Source of the DNA: Candidatus Altarchaeales archaeon
GTDB taxonomy: Archaea > Altiarchaeota > Altiarchaeia > IMC4 > QMZM01
Length of the DNA: 7,712 bases
Assembly (NCBI GenBank): GCA_003663115.1
Contig: QMZJ01000061.1
Location: forward strand, 1 to 7,712
Direction: 5' to 3'
Both the position numbers and the translations under genes were made by a program. This document shows positions 1 through 4,651 of the stretch, in pieces. The notes below the pieces were generated by a model, which saw only the letters and a list, made by a program, of their open reading frames with translations, was not told where the DNA came from and made no database searches. Position 1 is the stretch's first letter; each line of letters starts with the position of its first letter.

Positions 1-24
1 CTATCCCCCCTGATTGCTTACGCT
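1..24 (+). repeat. Left terminal inverted repeat of the IS relic
   Basis: Matches the reverse complement of 476-498 at 17 of 23 positions over bases 2-24. The outermost few bases (expected TGTG) lie outside the window. Confidence 0.65.
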
Positions 25-482
25 TTTGATTTTGGGTGTAAATTGGATTATTAAACGACGTTCACAGGGTGCAAGCGTTGTTTTTATCTGCCAGCAGGCA
101 GGTATCAGCAGAGATACGTTTTTACAGAAAATCAAACGGGCAGGTCTTAACAACCCGCTTGATAGGCCCCGAAAGAGTTGGGATAAAAAACGTTTTCAAC
201 GTACAAAACCAAATCAAGTGTGGCAGCGGACTGGAAACTTACGAAATACGATGAATGGACGATCACCTACCTGGATGACTACAGCAGGTTCATAACTGCA
301 AGTCAGGTTTTTGAAAACGCAAGTACAGAAAATGCGTTGAACGTACCAGGGGGGGCATCAGGTGAATATGGCATACCACTTTTGATACCCATCAAGACTA
401 TATACATCACTATAACTATGAGCGTCCACATCAGGCACTAAACTATTTAACGCCTGCAGACGTATATTTTAATGGAGTGTAA
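14..482 (+). pseudogene. Broken rve/DDE-type (IS481/IS3-like) transposase
   Basis: Three reading frames together spell pieces of one transposase. The first (14 to about 223) gives a helix-turn-helix start, with QQAGISRDTF, and then RTKPNQVWQ. Restoring one lost base near 222-224 joins it to the second frame, which reads ADWKLTKYDEW, YLDDYSRFI and ENALNV; this holds two catalytic-type Asp residues (ADWK and YLDD). After EYGIP (about 375) the sequence jumps to a third frame from base 390, which reads YNYERPHQALNYLTPADVY and stops with TAA at 480-482. That is the usual C-terminal signature of IS3/IS481 transposases. The region between, including the expected catalytic Glu, is deleted. The first in-frame start is a TTG at 14, just after an in-frame TGA, so the N-terminus may also be damaged. 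The protein is non-functional. The exact IS family is uncertain. Confidence 0.85.
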
Positions 483-503
483 GTAATCTCATGGGATAAC
501 ACA
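476..503 (-). repeat. Right terminal inverted repeat of the IS relic
   Basis: Read from base 503 on the minus strand this begins TGTGTTATCCC and contains GATTACTTACACT, matching the first 24 bases of the window. It includes the transposase stop codon and ends one base before the cbf5 stop triplet (505-507). Confidence 0.65.
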
Positions 504-504
504 T

Positions 505-1473
505 TTAGCTGGTGTGCCATCCCTTGGGGTAGACGCCGGGTTTCATAATGACCCTCTCCAGATCGATGACTTTTCCCTTTTCCATCTGAGTGATCTCTTC
601 CGATGTTCTTAAGCTTCTGCCTATCGCAACAAGCTCGTTCTTAAGGGACATTATTGCAACCAACTCATCTATATTGATTTCCGAATCGAATTTACTTATT
701 CCCGGGGCGTTTAGATCGGCGCCATGACATATTGCCGATACTGCAGTATCCTTGATCCATATCTTCTTTAGATGTTGAACACCATACTCTTTGGGTAGAA
801 TACACTTTCTGAGATAATCTTCATTTCCATCCTCAAGATAGAATTCATACGCATCCTTTAGTTCGTGTAATGTTACAATATTTTTTTCGGTGAAGGGCCC
901 AACCCTGGTTCTTCGTAAACTCTCCATATGCGCTCCGGTTCCAAGAATGAGGCCGATATCGTGACATAGTTTCCGTATATATGTCCCAGCTTCACAGTCA
1001 ACACTGAAAAGGACAAATTTGTCGGATCTCTCGAGTAATTTAATCGAATATATTCTTTTTACCCTAAGTTGACGCTTTACTGCAGACCTTAACGGAGGTC
1101 TCTGGAGGATGTTGCCCTGAAAATAGGTCAGTGTTTCCTCCAATTTTCCATCACTCGCATTCCCATGGAGCTTCATTAATGCAATATATTCCTTACCGGC
1201 GGGGAGCAGCGCCTGCAAAATCCTCGTTGAATTCTCAAGGGCTATTGGTAGAATTCCCGTAGCCTTGGGGTCCAATGTCCCGGAATGACCCGCTTTTTTC
1301 AGATGCAGTATCTCTTTAACCCAGGAAACTACCTGATGAGAGGTGGGCCCGGAGGGTTTATCGAGATTTACAATGCCATTCTTTATGTATTCCTCAATGG
1401 GTCTCTTTTCGGGCTCGATACCATATCGTGGGTCGGTCTGGTCATCAGATTTTACGAGAATTTTAGGATTCAT
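505..1473 (-). CDS. cbf5: tRNA/rRNA pseudouridine synthase Cbf5 (H/ACA RNP catalytic subunit)
   Basis: A 322-residue TruB-family protein of normal archaeal Cbf5 length. In archaea Cbf5 is the catalytic subunit of H/ACA guide RNPs (with Nop10, Gar1 and L7Ae), converting uridine to pseudouridine in rRNA, and it can also modify tRNA U55. Visible motifs are the N-terminal GIVNLDKPSGPTSH (33-46); GHSGTLDPKATGILP with the catalytic Asp at residue 68; GKEYIALMKLHG (about 93-104); and GTYIRKLCHDIG. A C-terminal PUA domain follows (about 245-318), with AIMSLKNELVAIGRSL and VIMKPGVYPKGW. The gene starts 14 bases after the rpl14e stop on the same strand, so the two are probably cotranscribed, a common archaeal pairing. 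The ribosome-binding sequence is weak (CGGGG about six bases ahead). The stop codon is one base from the IS relic, so the last residues (HTS) or the native terminator may have been affected by the insertion. Confidence 0.95.
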   Translation of the reverse strand: MNPKILVKSDDQTDPRYGIEPEKRPIEEYIKNGIVNLDKPSGPTSHQVVSWVKEILHLKKAGHSGTLDPKATGILPIALENSTRILQALLPAGKEYIALMKLHGNASDGKLEETLTYFQGNILQRPPLRSAVKRQLRVKRIYSIKLLERSDKFVLFSVDCEAGTYIRKLCHDIGLILGTGAHMESLRRTRVGPFTEKNIVTLHELKDAYEFYLEDGNEDYLRKCILPKEYGVQHLKKIWIKDTAVSAICHGADLNAPGISKFDSEINIDELVAIMSLKNELVAIGRSLRTSEEITQMEKGKVIDLERVIMKPGVYPKGWHTS

Positions 1474-1487
1474 AACAACCCCGAGAG

Positions 1488-1718
1488 TTAAAAGCCCTCT
1501 TTTTCGAGAGCCTTCTCAACCGTTTTAGTATCCGCGTTTCTCTTTATCTTCAAAACCACAGGCAAAGGCTCTAAGTGTCTTATATTCACCTTCCTCCTCT
1601 TTACATCCTTTCCATCAATCAGGACGAAATTCTTCTCAGGCTTATCAACAATGACACAATATTTTCCGGCTTCTCTCCCCTTGACCTTCATGCAAACCCT
1701 TCCAACACTTAAGATCAT
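1488..1718 (-). CDS. rpl14e: Large-subunit ribosomal protein L14e (eL14)
   Basis: A 76-residue basic protein matching archaeal L14e: an N-terminal KOW-type SH3 barrel (VGRVCMKVKGREAGKYCVIV, residues 5-24, then FVLIDGKDVKRRKVNIRHLEPL) and a short C-terminal helix (KTVEKALEKEGF). It is a structural component of the large ribosomal subunit found in archaea and eukaryotes. It precedes cbf5 by 14 bases, and L14e-cbf5 adjacency is a frequent archaeal arrangement. The ATG at 1718 is preceded by only a weak ribosome-binding match (GGAAG). The roughly 100-base leader back to tRNA-Lys holds small inverted repeats and a TATA-like stretch, so the gene may have its own promoter or read through from the tRNA. 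Recognition rests on the KOW pattern, size and neighbour. Confidence 0.93.
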   Translation of the reverse strand: MILSVGRVCMKVKGREAGKYCVIVDKPEKNFVLIDGKDVKRRKVNIRHLEPLPVVLKIKRNADTKTVEKALEKEGF

Positions 1719-1802
1719 TTTAATCTTCCAAATGGTTGTTGAACCACAATCCCTCCCCCAATTGTCTTTGCGTGTTCTCTTTCCTTTTCGTCAACACTTT
1801 CT

Positions 1803-1812
1803 TTTTTAAAGA
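1803..1812 (-). promoter_or_regulatory. Possible TATA element for rpl14e-cbf5
   Basis: The minus strand reads TCTTTAAAAA just downstream of the tRNA. A start about 26 bases on would fall near 1780, giving a leader of roughly 60 bases before the rpl14e ATG. This is an AT-rich match only; read-through from the tRNA promoter is the alternative. Confidence 0.35.
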
Positions 1813-1818
1813 GAGGGT

Positions 1819-1892
1819 TGGGCCCGACGGGGTTTGAACCCGCGACCACTCGGTTAAAAGCCGAGTGCTCTACCAGACTGAGCTACGGGCCC
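1819..1892 (-). tRNA. tRNA-Lys (anticodon UUU)
   Basis: The minus strand folds as a complete cloverleaf. The acceptor arm is GGGCCCG (1892-1886) pairing with CGGGCCC (1826-1820). The D stem is GCTC/GAGC. The anticodon stem is CTCGG/CCGAG around the loop CTTTTAA, which puts anticodon TTT at 1858-1856. The variable loop has five bases, and the T arm is GCGGG TTCAAAC CCCGT with one G-U pair. Base 1819 supplies the discriminator A, and the following ACCC shows that CCA is not encoded. There is no intron and no long variable arm. It decodes AAA/AAG lysine codons. It lies about 100 bases upstream of rpl14e on the same strand, with a TATA-like box about 30 bases ahead of its 5' end. Confidence 0.97.
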
Positions 1893-1915
1893 AGATGAGA
1901 GATAGATAATAGGGA

Positions 1916-1930
1916 ATTTTTACTTAAAAA
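1916..1930 (-). promoter_or_regulatory. TATA-type promoter element of tRNA-Lys
   Basis: On the minus strand the sequence TTTTTAAGTAAAAA is centred about 30 bases before the mature tRNA 5' end (1892). This is the spacing expected for an archaeal TATA box with a short 5' leader removed by RNase P. Position and composition are the only evidence. Confidence 0.5.
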
Positions 1931-1937
1931 CACTACG

Positions 1938-1952
1938 TTATAAGTATAAAAT
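1938..1952 (+). promoter_or_regulatory. TATA-type promoter element of uppP
   Basis: An AT-rich GTTATAAGTATAAAA stretch lies 18-32 bases before the ATG at 1970. If the first TATA core is used, transcription would start at or next to the ATG (leaderless). A weak GAGGGA at 1955-1960, nine bases before the ATG, could serve as a ribosome-binding site if the start is further upstream. It sits back-to-back with the tRNA-Lys promoter. Confidence 0.5.
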
Positions 1953-1969
1953 CAGAGGGATAAATACCG

Positions 1970-2767
1970 ATGGACCTTCTTTCTTCAATCTTAGCGGGTA
2001 TGGTTCAGGGGATTACCGAGTGGCTTCCCATCAGCAGTACGGGGCAGAGTATGATCGCTCTGATAGATCTCATTGGATTGGAACCAGAGAGGGCTTTCTC
2101 ATTTGCGATTTATCTGCATCTCGGAACACTGCTTGCAGTTCTCTTTAAAATGCGGATAGAGGTTAAGGAGATTATCCTGAAACTGCCACACCTCGGGGAT
2201 GATAAACTCGTTCAATTCATCGTTACCTCTACGATCTTTACTGCCATAATCGGGGTTCCAGTATATTGGTTTCTAAAGGAAAACTTCAAGGCATGGCAGG
2301 GCGACCTCGTTACCTCAGTAATCGGATCCTTTCTGATTTTGACGGGATTGGTGCTTTATCTATCGAAGGGAATGATGGGCAATAGAACTGCCTCCGAGTT
2401 AAATCTTTTGGACATGGCAATTGCGGGAATCTCCCAGGGTTTCGCAGTCCTGCCGGGAATCTCAAGATCTGGAATGACAATAGCCGTCTTACTTTTTAGA
2501 AACTTTAGACAGGATGAGGCCCTAAGGCTCTCTTTTTTGATATCTATTCCGGCGATTATTGGTGCCATTCTCCTCGATATCCTACAGGAAGGCCTGCAGA
2601 ATTTTGATTATATCTTGGTTTTTTCAGGAATCTTAGCATCTTTTGTATTCGGATATACAACAATTGATATACTCTTAAGGTTTGCAAGAAGGGCCCGTTT
2701 TGATCTTTTCTGTATTGCGTTTGGTTTTGTTGCCATTCTATTCTATCTGGTTATTCCAGCACTTTAA
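1970..2767 (+). CDS. uppP: UppP/BacA-type polyprenyl-diphosphate phosphatase
   Basis: A 265-residue, very hydrophobic integral membrane protein of normal family length with about seven or eight predicted membrane segments. The family removes one phosphate from undecaprenyl (or archaeal polyprenyl) diphosphate to regenerate the lipid carrier for glycan assembly. The signature motifs are present: VQGITEWLPISSTG (residues 12-25, giving Q13/E17 in the (E/Q)xxxE pattern) and LPGISRSGMT in the second half, with the conserved Arg. One key position differs: the residue after SSTG, His30 in the E. coli enzyme, is Gln26 here. The gene stands alone on the plus strand, diverging from tRNA-Lys, and its last 17 bases overlap the end of the convergent RPA-associated gene. 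Family assignment is secure. The natural substrate in this archaeon is inferred. Confidence 0.9.
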   Translation: MDLLSSILAGMVQGITEWLPISSTGQSMIALIDLIGLEPERAFSFAIYLHLGTLLAVLFKMRIEVKEIILKLPHLGDDKLVQFIVTSTIFTAIIGVPVYWFLKENFKAWQGDLVTSVIGSFLILTGLVLYLSKGMMGNRTASELNLLDMAIAGISQGFAVLPGISRSGMTIAVLLFRNFRQDEALRLSFLISIPAIIGAILLDILQEGLQNFDYILVFSGILASFVFGYTTIDILLRFARRARFDLFCIAFGFVAILFYLVIPAL

Positions 2768-3416
2768 ACAGACCGGCTTTTGGTTCATAGAGCTCTCCGA
2801 GCTCCATAAGCTCCAGAATTTTTTCCTCCACCCCGTCAAAGTTCTTGAAGTGTGCGAGAATCTCTTCCATTTTTACGCCTTCTTCCTTGTCCCTGCTTCT
2901 TATAAAGTTCACGATCTCGGAGTTAGACAGTTCCAGTGGAGCTTCCTCTTTGGCTTTTTCCTCCTCTATTGTAGTGTCCAACCCCTCTGGAGAAGTGTCT
3001 AACTTTCCAATAAGATATCTTCCGACCTCCTTTCTGAGCTTATGGAATCTTTCATATACCTCCCTATCCACTAAAATTACTCCGTTGTCTTGATTTACGT
3101 TTATATATAGTTGATCCGTTTCGTATGGATTTCCATATATCAGAACATACAGATCCTTTTCTTTTTTGAATTTCTCGACGATCTTCTCGGCATCCCTTCT
3201 CACATTACTGTTGAATGTTCCCACAATTACGGCTAATGGATTGGCATCATTTATCTTCAGTCTGGGCCCATACCTGGTTTTTTTGGCGGATTCAAGTCTT
3301 CCACAAAAAGCCAGTGTGTCCGCTGTACCAAACCGTGTATCTAATAAATTTCGTTTTCCCTCTCTTCTATATCTCGAATCCTTCAGGTCATTTACCGACA
3401 AAAAGAGGACGTTCAT
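2751..3416 (-). CDS. RPA-associated protein (COG3390-like; OB fold plus winged helix)
   Basis: This 221-residue protein resembles archaeal RPA-associated proteins, which are encoded beside replication protein A genes and are thought to act with RPA on single-stranded DNA. Residues about 28-112 look like a single OB fold (TADTLAFCGRLESAK, then VIVGTFNSNVRRDAEKIVEKF and DLYVLIYGNPY). An acidic linker follows (about 143-162). A C-terminal winged-helix-like domain (165-221) reads SEIVNFIRSRDKEEGVKMEE and then LMELGELYEPKAGLFKVLE. The ATG at 3416 lies inside the upstream gene (29-base overlap) and is preceded by an excellent Shine-Dalgarno, AAGGAGGTG at 3429-3421, four bases ahead. The pair is therefore almost certainly translationally coupled. 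Identification is by domain order and neighbour; the exact partner and role are inferred. Confidence 0.8.
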   Translation of the reverse strand: MNVLFLSVNDLKDSRYRREGKRNLLDTRFGTADTLAFCGRLESAKKTRYGPRLKINDANPLAVIVGTFNSNVRRDAEKIVEKFKKEKDLYVLIYGNPYETDQLYINVNQDNGVILVDREVYERFHKLRKEVGRYLIGKLDTSPEGLDTTIEEEKAKEEAPLELSNSEIVNFIRSRDKEEGVKMEEILAHFKNFDGVEEKILELMELGELYEPKAGLFKVLE

Positions 3417-3786
3417 CCAGCACCTCCTTTATGTAGAGCTTTTCGCCCATCATATGGACCAAGAGTTTATGGGGTCTCTTCATTAATTCCTTTGGATCCA
3501 CCTTCTTGGCATCGGACTTCTTAACGTGGCTTAGGTTCTCAGCAATTTTTTCAGATACAGTCGTGAATGTCATGGTTCTTGTACCATCGGAAAAAACCCC
3601 AGAGATTCTGAATATGGGCTCTGGAAAATTTCCACACTCACACATCTCATCGGAGAATTTCTTGCATTTATCACAGAAATAGGAGACGGTGCTATAGACC
3701 TGAACGATAAATCCCTCTACTATGCAATGCTCGCACTCAGAGGCCTGATCCAGAAATTTTCTTTTCATATTCAATTTATTCATCAT
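3388..3786 (-). CDS. Short RPA-like zinc-finger OB-fold protein
   Basis: This 132-residue protein resembles only the C-terminal zinc-finger OB domain of archaeal RPA large subunits. FIVQVYSTVSYFCDKCKKF is followed by CECG and FPEPIFRISGVFSDGTRT, then a strand and helix (MTFTTVSEKIAENL). C38, C41, C49 and C51 are likely zinc ligands. An additional C18-x2-C21 sits near the N-terminus. The tandem DNA-binding OB folds of a full RPA are absent, so it is either a small RPA subunit or a stand-alone partner. Two ATGs lie at 3786 and 3783; the second has better spacing from GGTGA (3791-3787) and may be the true start. The downstream RPA-associated gene begins inside this one. Function in single-strand DNA binding or repair is inferred from the family and the neighbour. 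Confidence 0.75.
   Translation of the reverse strand: MMNKLNMKRKFLDQASECEHCIVEGFIVQVYSTVSYFCDKCKKFSDEMCECGNFPEPIFRISGVFSDGTRTMTFTTVSEKIAENLSHVKKSDAKKVDPKELMKRPHKLLVHMMGEKLYIKEVLDERPLFVGK
3421..3429 (-). promoter_or_regulatory. Strong Shine-Dalgarno for the RPA-associated gene
   Basis: The minus strand reads AAGGAGGTG, then four bases, then the ATG at 3416. It is the best ribosome-binding match in the window. It lies inside the coding region of the upstream zinc-finger gene and fixes the start of the downstream one. Confidence 0.8.
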
Positions 3787-3819
3787 TCACCTATAATTAA
3801 TAGAACGGTGTGGATTTAA
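3787..3819. promoter_or_regulatory. Compact divergent promoter between RPA-like gene and pcm
   Basis: Only 33 bases separate the two start codons. On the plus strand CTATAATTAATAG (3791-3803) is centred about 24 bases before the pcm ATG, consistent with a leaderless pcm transcript. On the minus strand TTTAAATCC (3820-3812) lies about 27 bases before GGTGA, consistent with a very short leader for the RPA-like gene. The two promoters would overlap almost completely. Confidence 0.45.
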
Positions 3820-4476
3820 ATGGATAACAGCAAAGGGGGAAGGGAAGCGGAAAGGAAGAGATTGATAAATCATTTGATCTCGAGCGGGTATCTGTCGAAA
3901 CCGGAGGTTATAGATTCGATGATGAAGGTGCCAAGGCACCGCTTTGTTCCCGAGTCAAAGCAGCATAGCGCCTACATGGACATGCCTCTGAGTATCGGCT
4001 ATGGACAGACGATAAGTGCTCCCCATATGGTCGCGATGATGACCGAGTACCTGGATGTAAAACCGCACCATAAAATCCTCGAGATCGGTACGGGAAGCGG
4101 TTATCAGGCAGCTGTCTTGGCAGAAATTCTGAACGAGGGCATGTTATATACGGTAGAGAGAATACCCGAGCTGGCAAAAAAGGCCGAGGAAAATCTAAGG
4201 GGCTGTGGATATTCCAATGTGCATGTTATAATTGGCGAGGGTACAAAAGGCTACAATGAGGAGTCTCCATATGACCGGATTATCGTGACTGCCGGGGCCC
4301 CCAGAGCGCCAAAGGCCCTGCTGGATCAATTAAATGAGAAAGGGAAGCTCTTAATTCCGATTGGAGGAAGAATGTTACAGGAGCTGGTGCTGATCGAAAA
4401 ATATGAAGAGGGTTTTAGGGAGAAAAAACTGGGAGGATGTGTTTTTGTCCCATTGATTGGTGAGAATGGGTGGTAG
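3820..4476 (+). CDS. pcm: Protein-L-isoaspartate O-methyltransferase
   Basis: This 218-residue cytosolic enzyme of normal family length transfers a methyl group from S-adenosylmethionine to isoaspartyl residues, starting repair of age-damaged proteins. The family pattern is complete: an N-terminal helical part with VPRHRFVPE (37-45); GYGQTISAPHM (60-70), where the Ser shapes the isoaspartyl site; SAM-binding motif I LEIGTGSGYQAAVLAE (87-102); the acidic residue of VERIPEL (112-118); DRIIVTAGAP (152-161); and GKLLIPIGG (175-183). No clear ribosome-binding site precedes the ATG, and the TATA-like box is close enough that the mRNA is probably leaderless. It diverges from the RPA-like gene and converges on guaAB. 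Three bases past its stop begins the duplicated guaA 3' end. Confidence 0.95.
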   Translation: MDNSKGGREAERKRLINHLISSGYLSKPEVIDSMMKVPRHRFVPESKQHSAYMDMPLSIGYGQTISAPHMVAMMTEYLDVKPHHKILEIGTGSGYQAAVLAEILNEGMLYTVERIPELAKKAEENLRGCGYSNVHVIIGEGTKGYNEESPYDRIIVTAGAPRAPKALLDQLNEKGKLLIPIGGRMLQELVLIEKYEEGFREKKLGGCVFVPLIGENGW

Positions 4477-4479
4477 GGA

Positions 4480-4514
4480 TTAGACGTATTCTATAGTACC
4501 TGGTGGCTTCGGCG
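4480..4514. repeat. Duplicated 3' end of guaAB (copy 1, detached)
   Basis: Bases 4480-4514 match 4617-4651 at 34 of 35 positions, at a constant offset of 137. On the minus strand the copy reads as the last codons of GMP synthase (PKPPGTIEYV, stop). The single difference turns the final Ile codon ATC into Val GTC. No other guaA sequence adjoins this copy, so it is a detached tail fragment. Confidence 0.95.
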
Positions 4515-4526
4515 CAAAGCCTTTTT
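4505..4526 (+). terminator. Possible stem-loop plus T-run terminator downstream of pcm
   Basis: GGCTT (4505-4509) pairs with AAGCC (4517-4521) around a seven-base loop, followed at once by TTTTT (4522-4526). The left arm comes from the guaA-tail copy and the right arm from the spacer. Archaeal termination relies mainly on T-runs, so the T-tract may matter more than the stem. Confidence 0.4.
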
Positions 4527-4560
4527 GTTAGCTTGCTTAATTTAACGACAAAAGGCTTTG
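4515..4560. repeat. Perfect 11-bp inverted repeat (hairpin) in the pcm-guaAB spacer
   Basis: CAAAGCCTTTT (4515-4525) is perfectly complementary to AAAAGGCTTTG (4550-4560). An inner GTTA/TAAC stem (4527-4530 with 4543-4546) closes a 12-base loop. The left arm begins at the first base after the detached guaA tail. The structure may act as a bidirectional transcription end between the convergent genes or may be part of an element end. The rest of the spacer (4561-4616) shows no gene. Confidence 0.75.
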
Positions 4561-4616
4561 GTACCCAAAAACTACCTATTTAGCGGTAATATCTGCTTGG
4601 TTACTGAAACTTTCTG

Positions 4617-4651
4617 TTAGATGTATTCTATAGTACCTGGTGGCTTCGGCG
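4617..4651. repeat. Genuine 3' end of guaAB (copy 2 of the direct repeat)
   Basis: This is the in-frame end of the intact GMP synthase gene, encoding PKPPGTIEYI and the stop. It is the partner of the detached copy at 4480-4514. Confidence 0.95.

Larger units (their letters stand above)
1..503 (+). mobile_element. Decayed insertion sequence with both end repeats partly visible
   Basis: The stretch is bounded by imperfect terminal inverted repeats. Bases 2-24 pair with the reverse complement of 476-498, with 17 of 23 positions identical; the shared blocks are TATCCC, GATT, CTTAC and CT. The right repeat read outward-in begins TGTGTTATCCC at base 503, so by alignment the left terminus should lie about four bases before the window starts. 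Inside lies one broken rve-type transposase gene whose stop codon falls within the right repeat. At about 0.5 kb the element is far shorter than a functional IS of this kind, because the middle of the transposase is missing. It is therefore a non-autonomous relic. The family is probably IS481 or IS3-like, judged from protein motifs. Target-site duplication cannot be checked because the left flank is outside the window. Confidence 0.75.

Noticed and set aside
220..441. Separate small plus-strand gene of 73 codons
   Set aside because: Its sequence is the middle of the broken transposase in a shifted frame, continuous in motif order with the frames on either side; it is not an independent gene.
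2845..3486. Several plus-strand open frames over the RPA region
   Set aside because: All lie opposite the minus-strand RPA genes, are low in recognisable motifs, and have no start signals.
4606..4614. Short palindrome GAAACTTTC as an operator
   Set aside because: A nine-base palindrome in AT-rich intergenic DNA is too short, and it is downstream of both neighbouring genes, not near a promoter.
4480..4651. Start of a CRISPR array
   Set aside because: Only two copies exist, one of them the coding end of guaAB, with a 102-base gap that does not fit CRISPR spacers.
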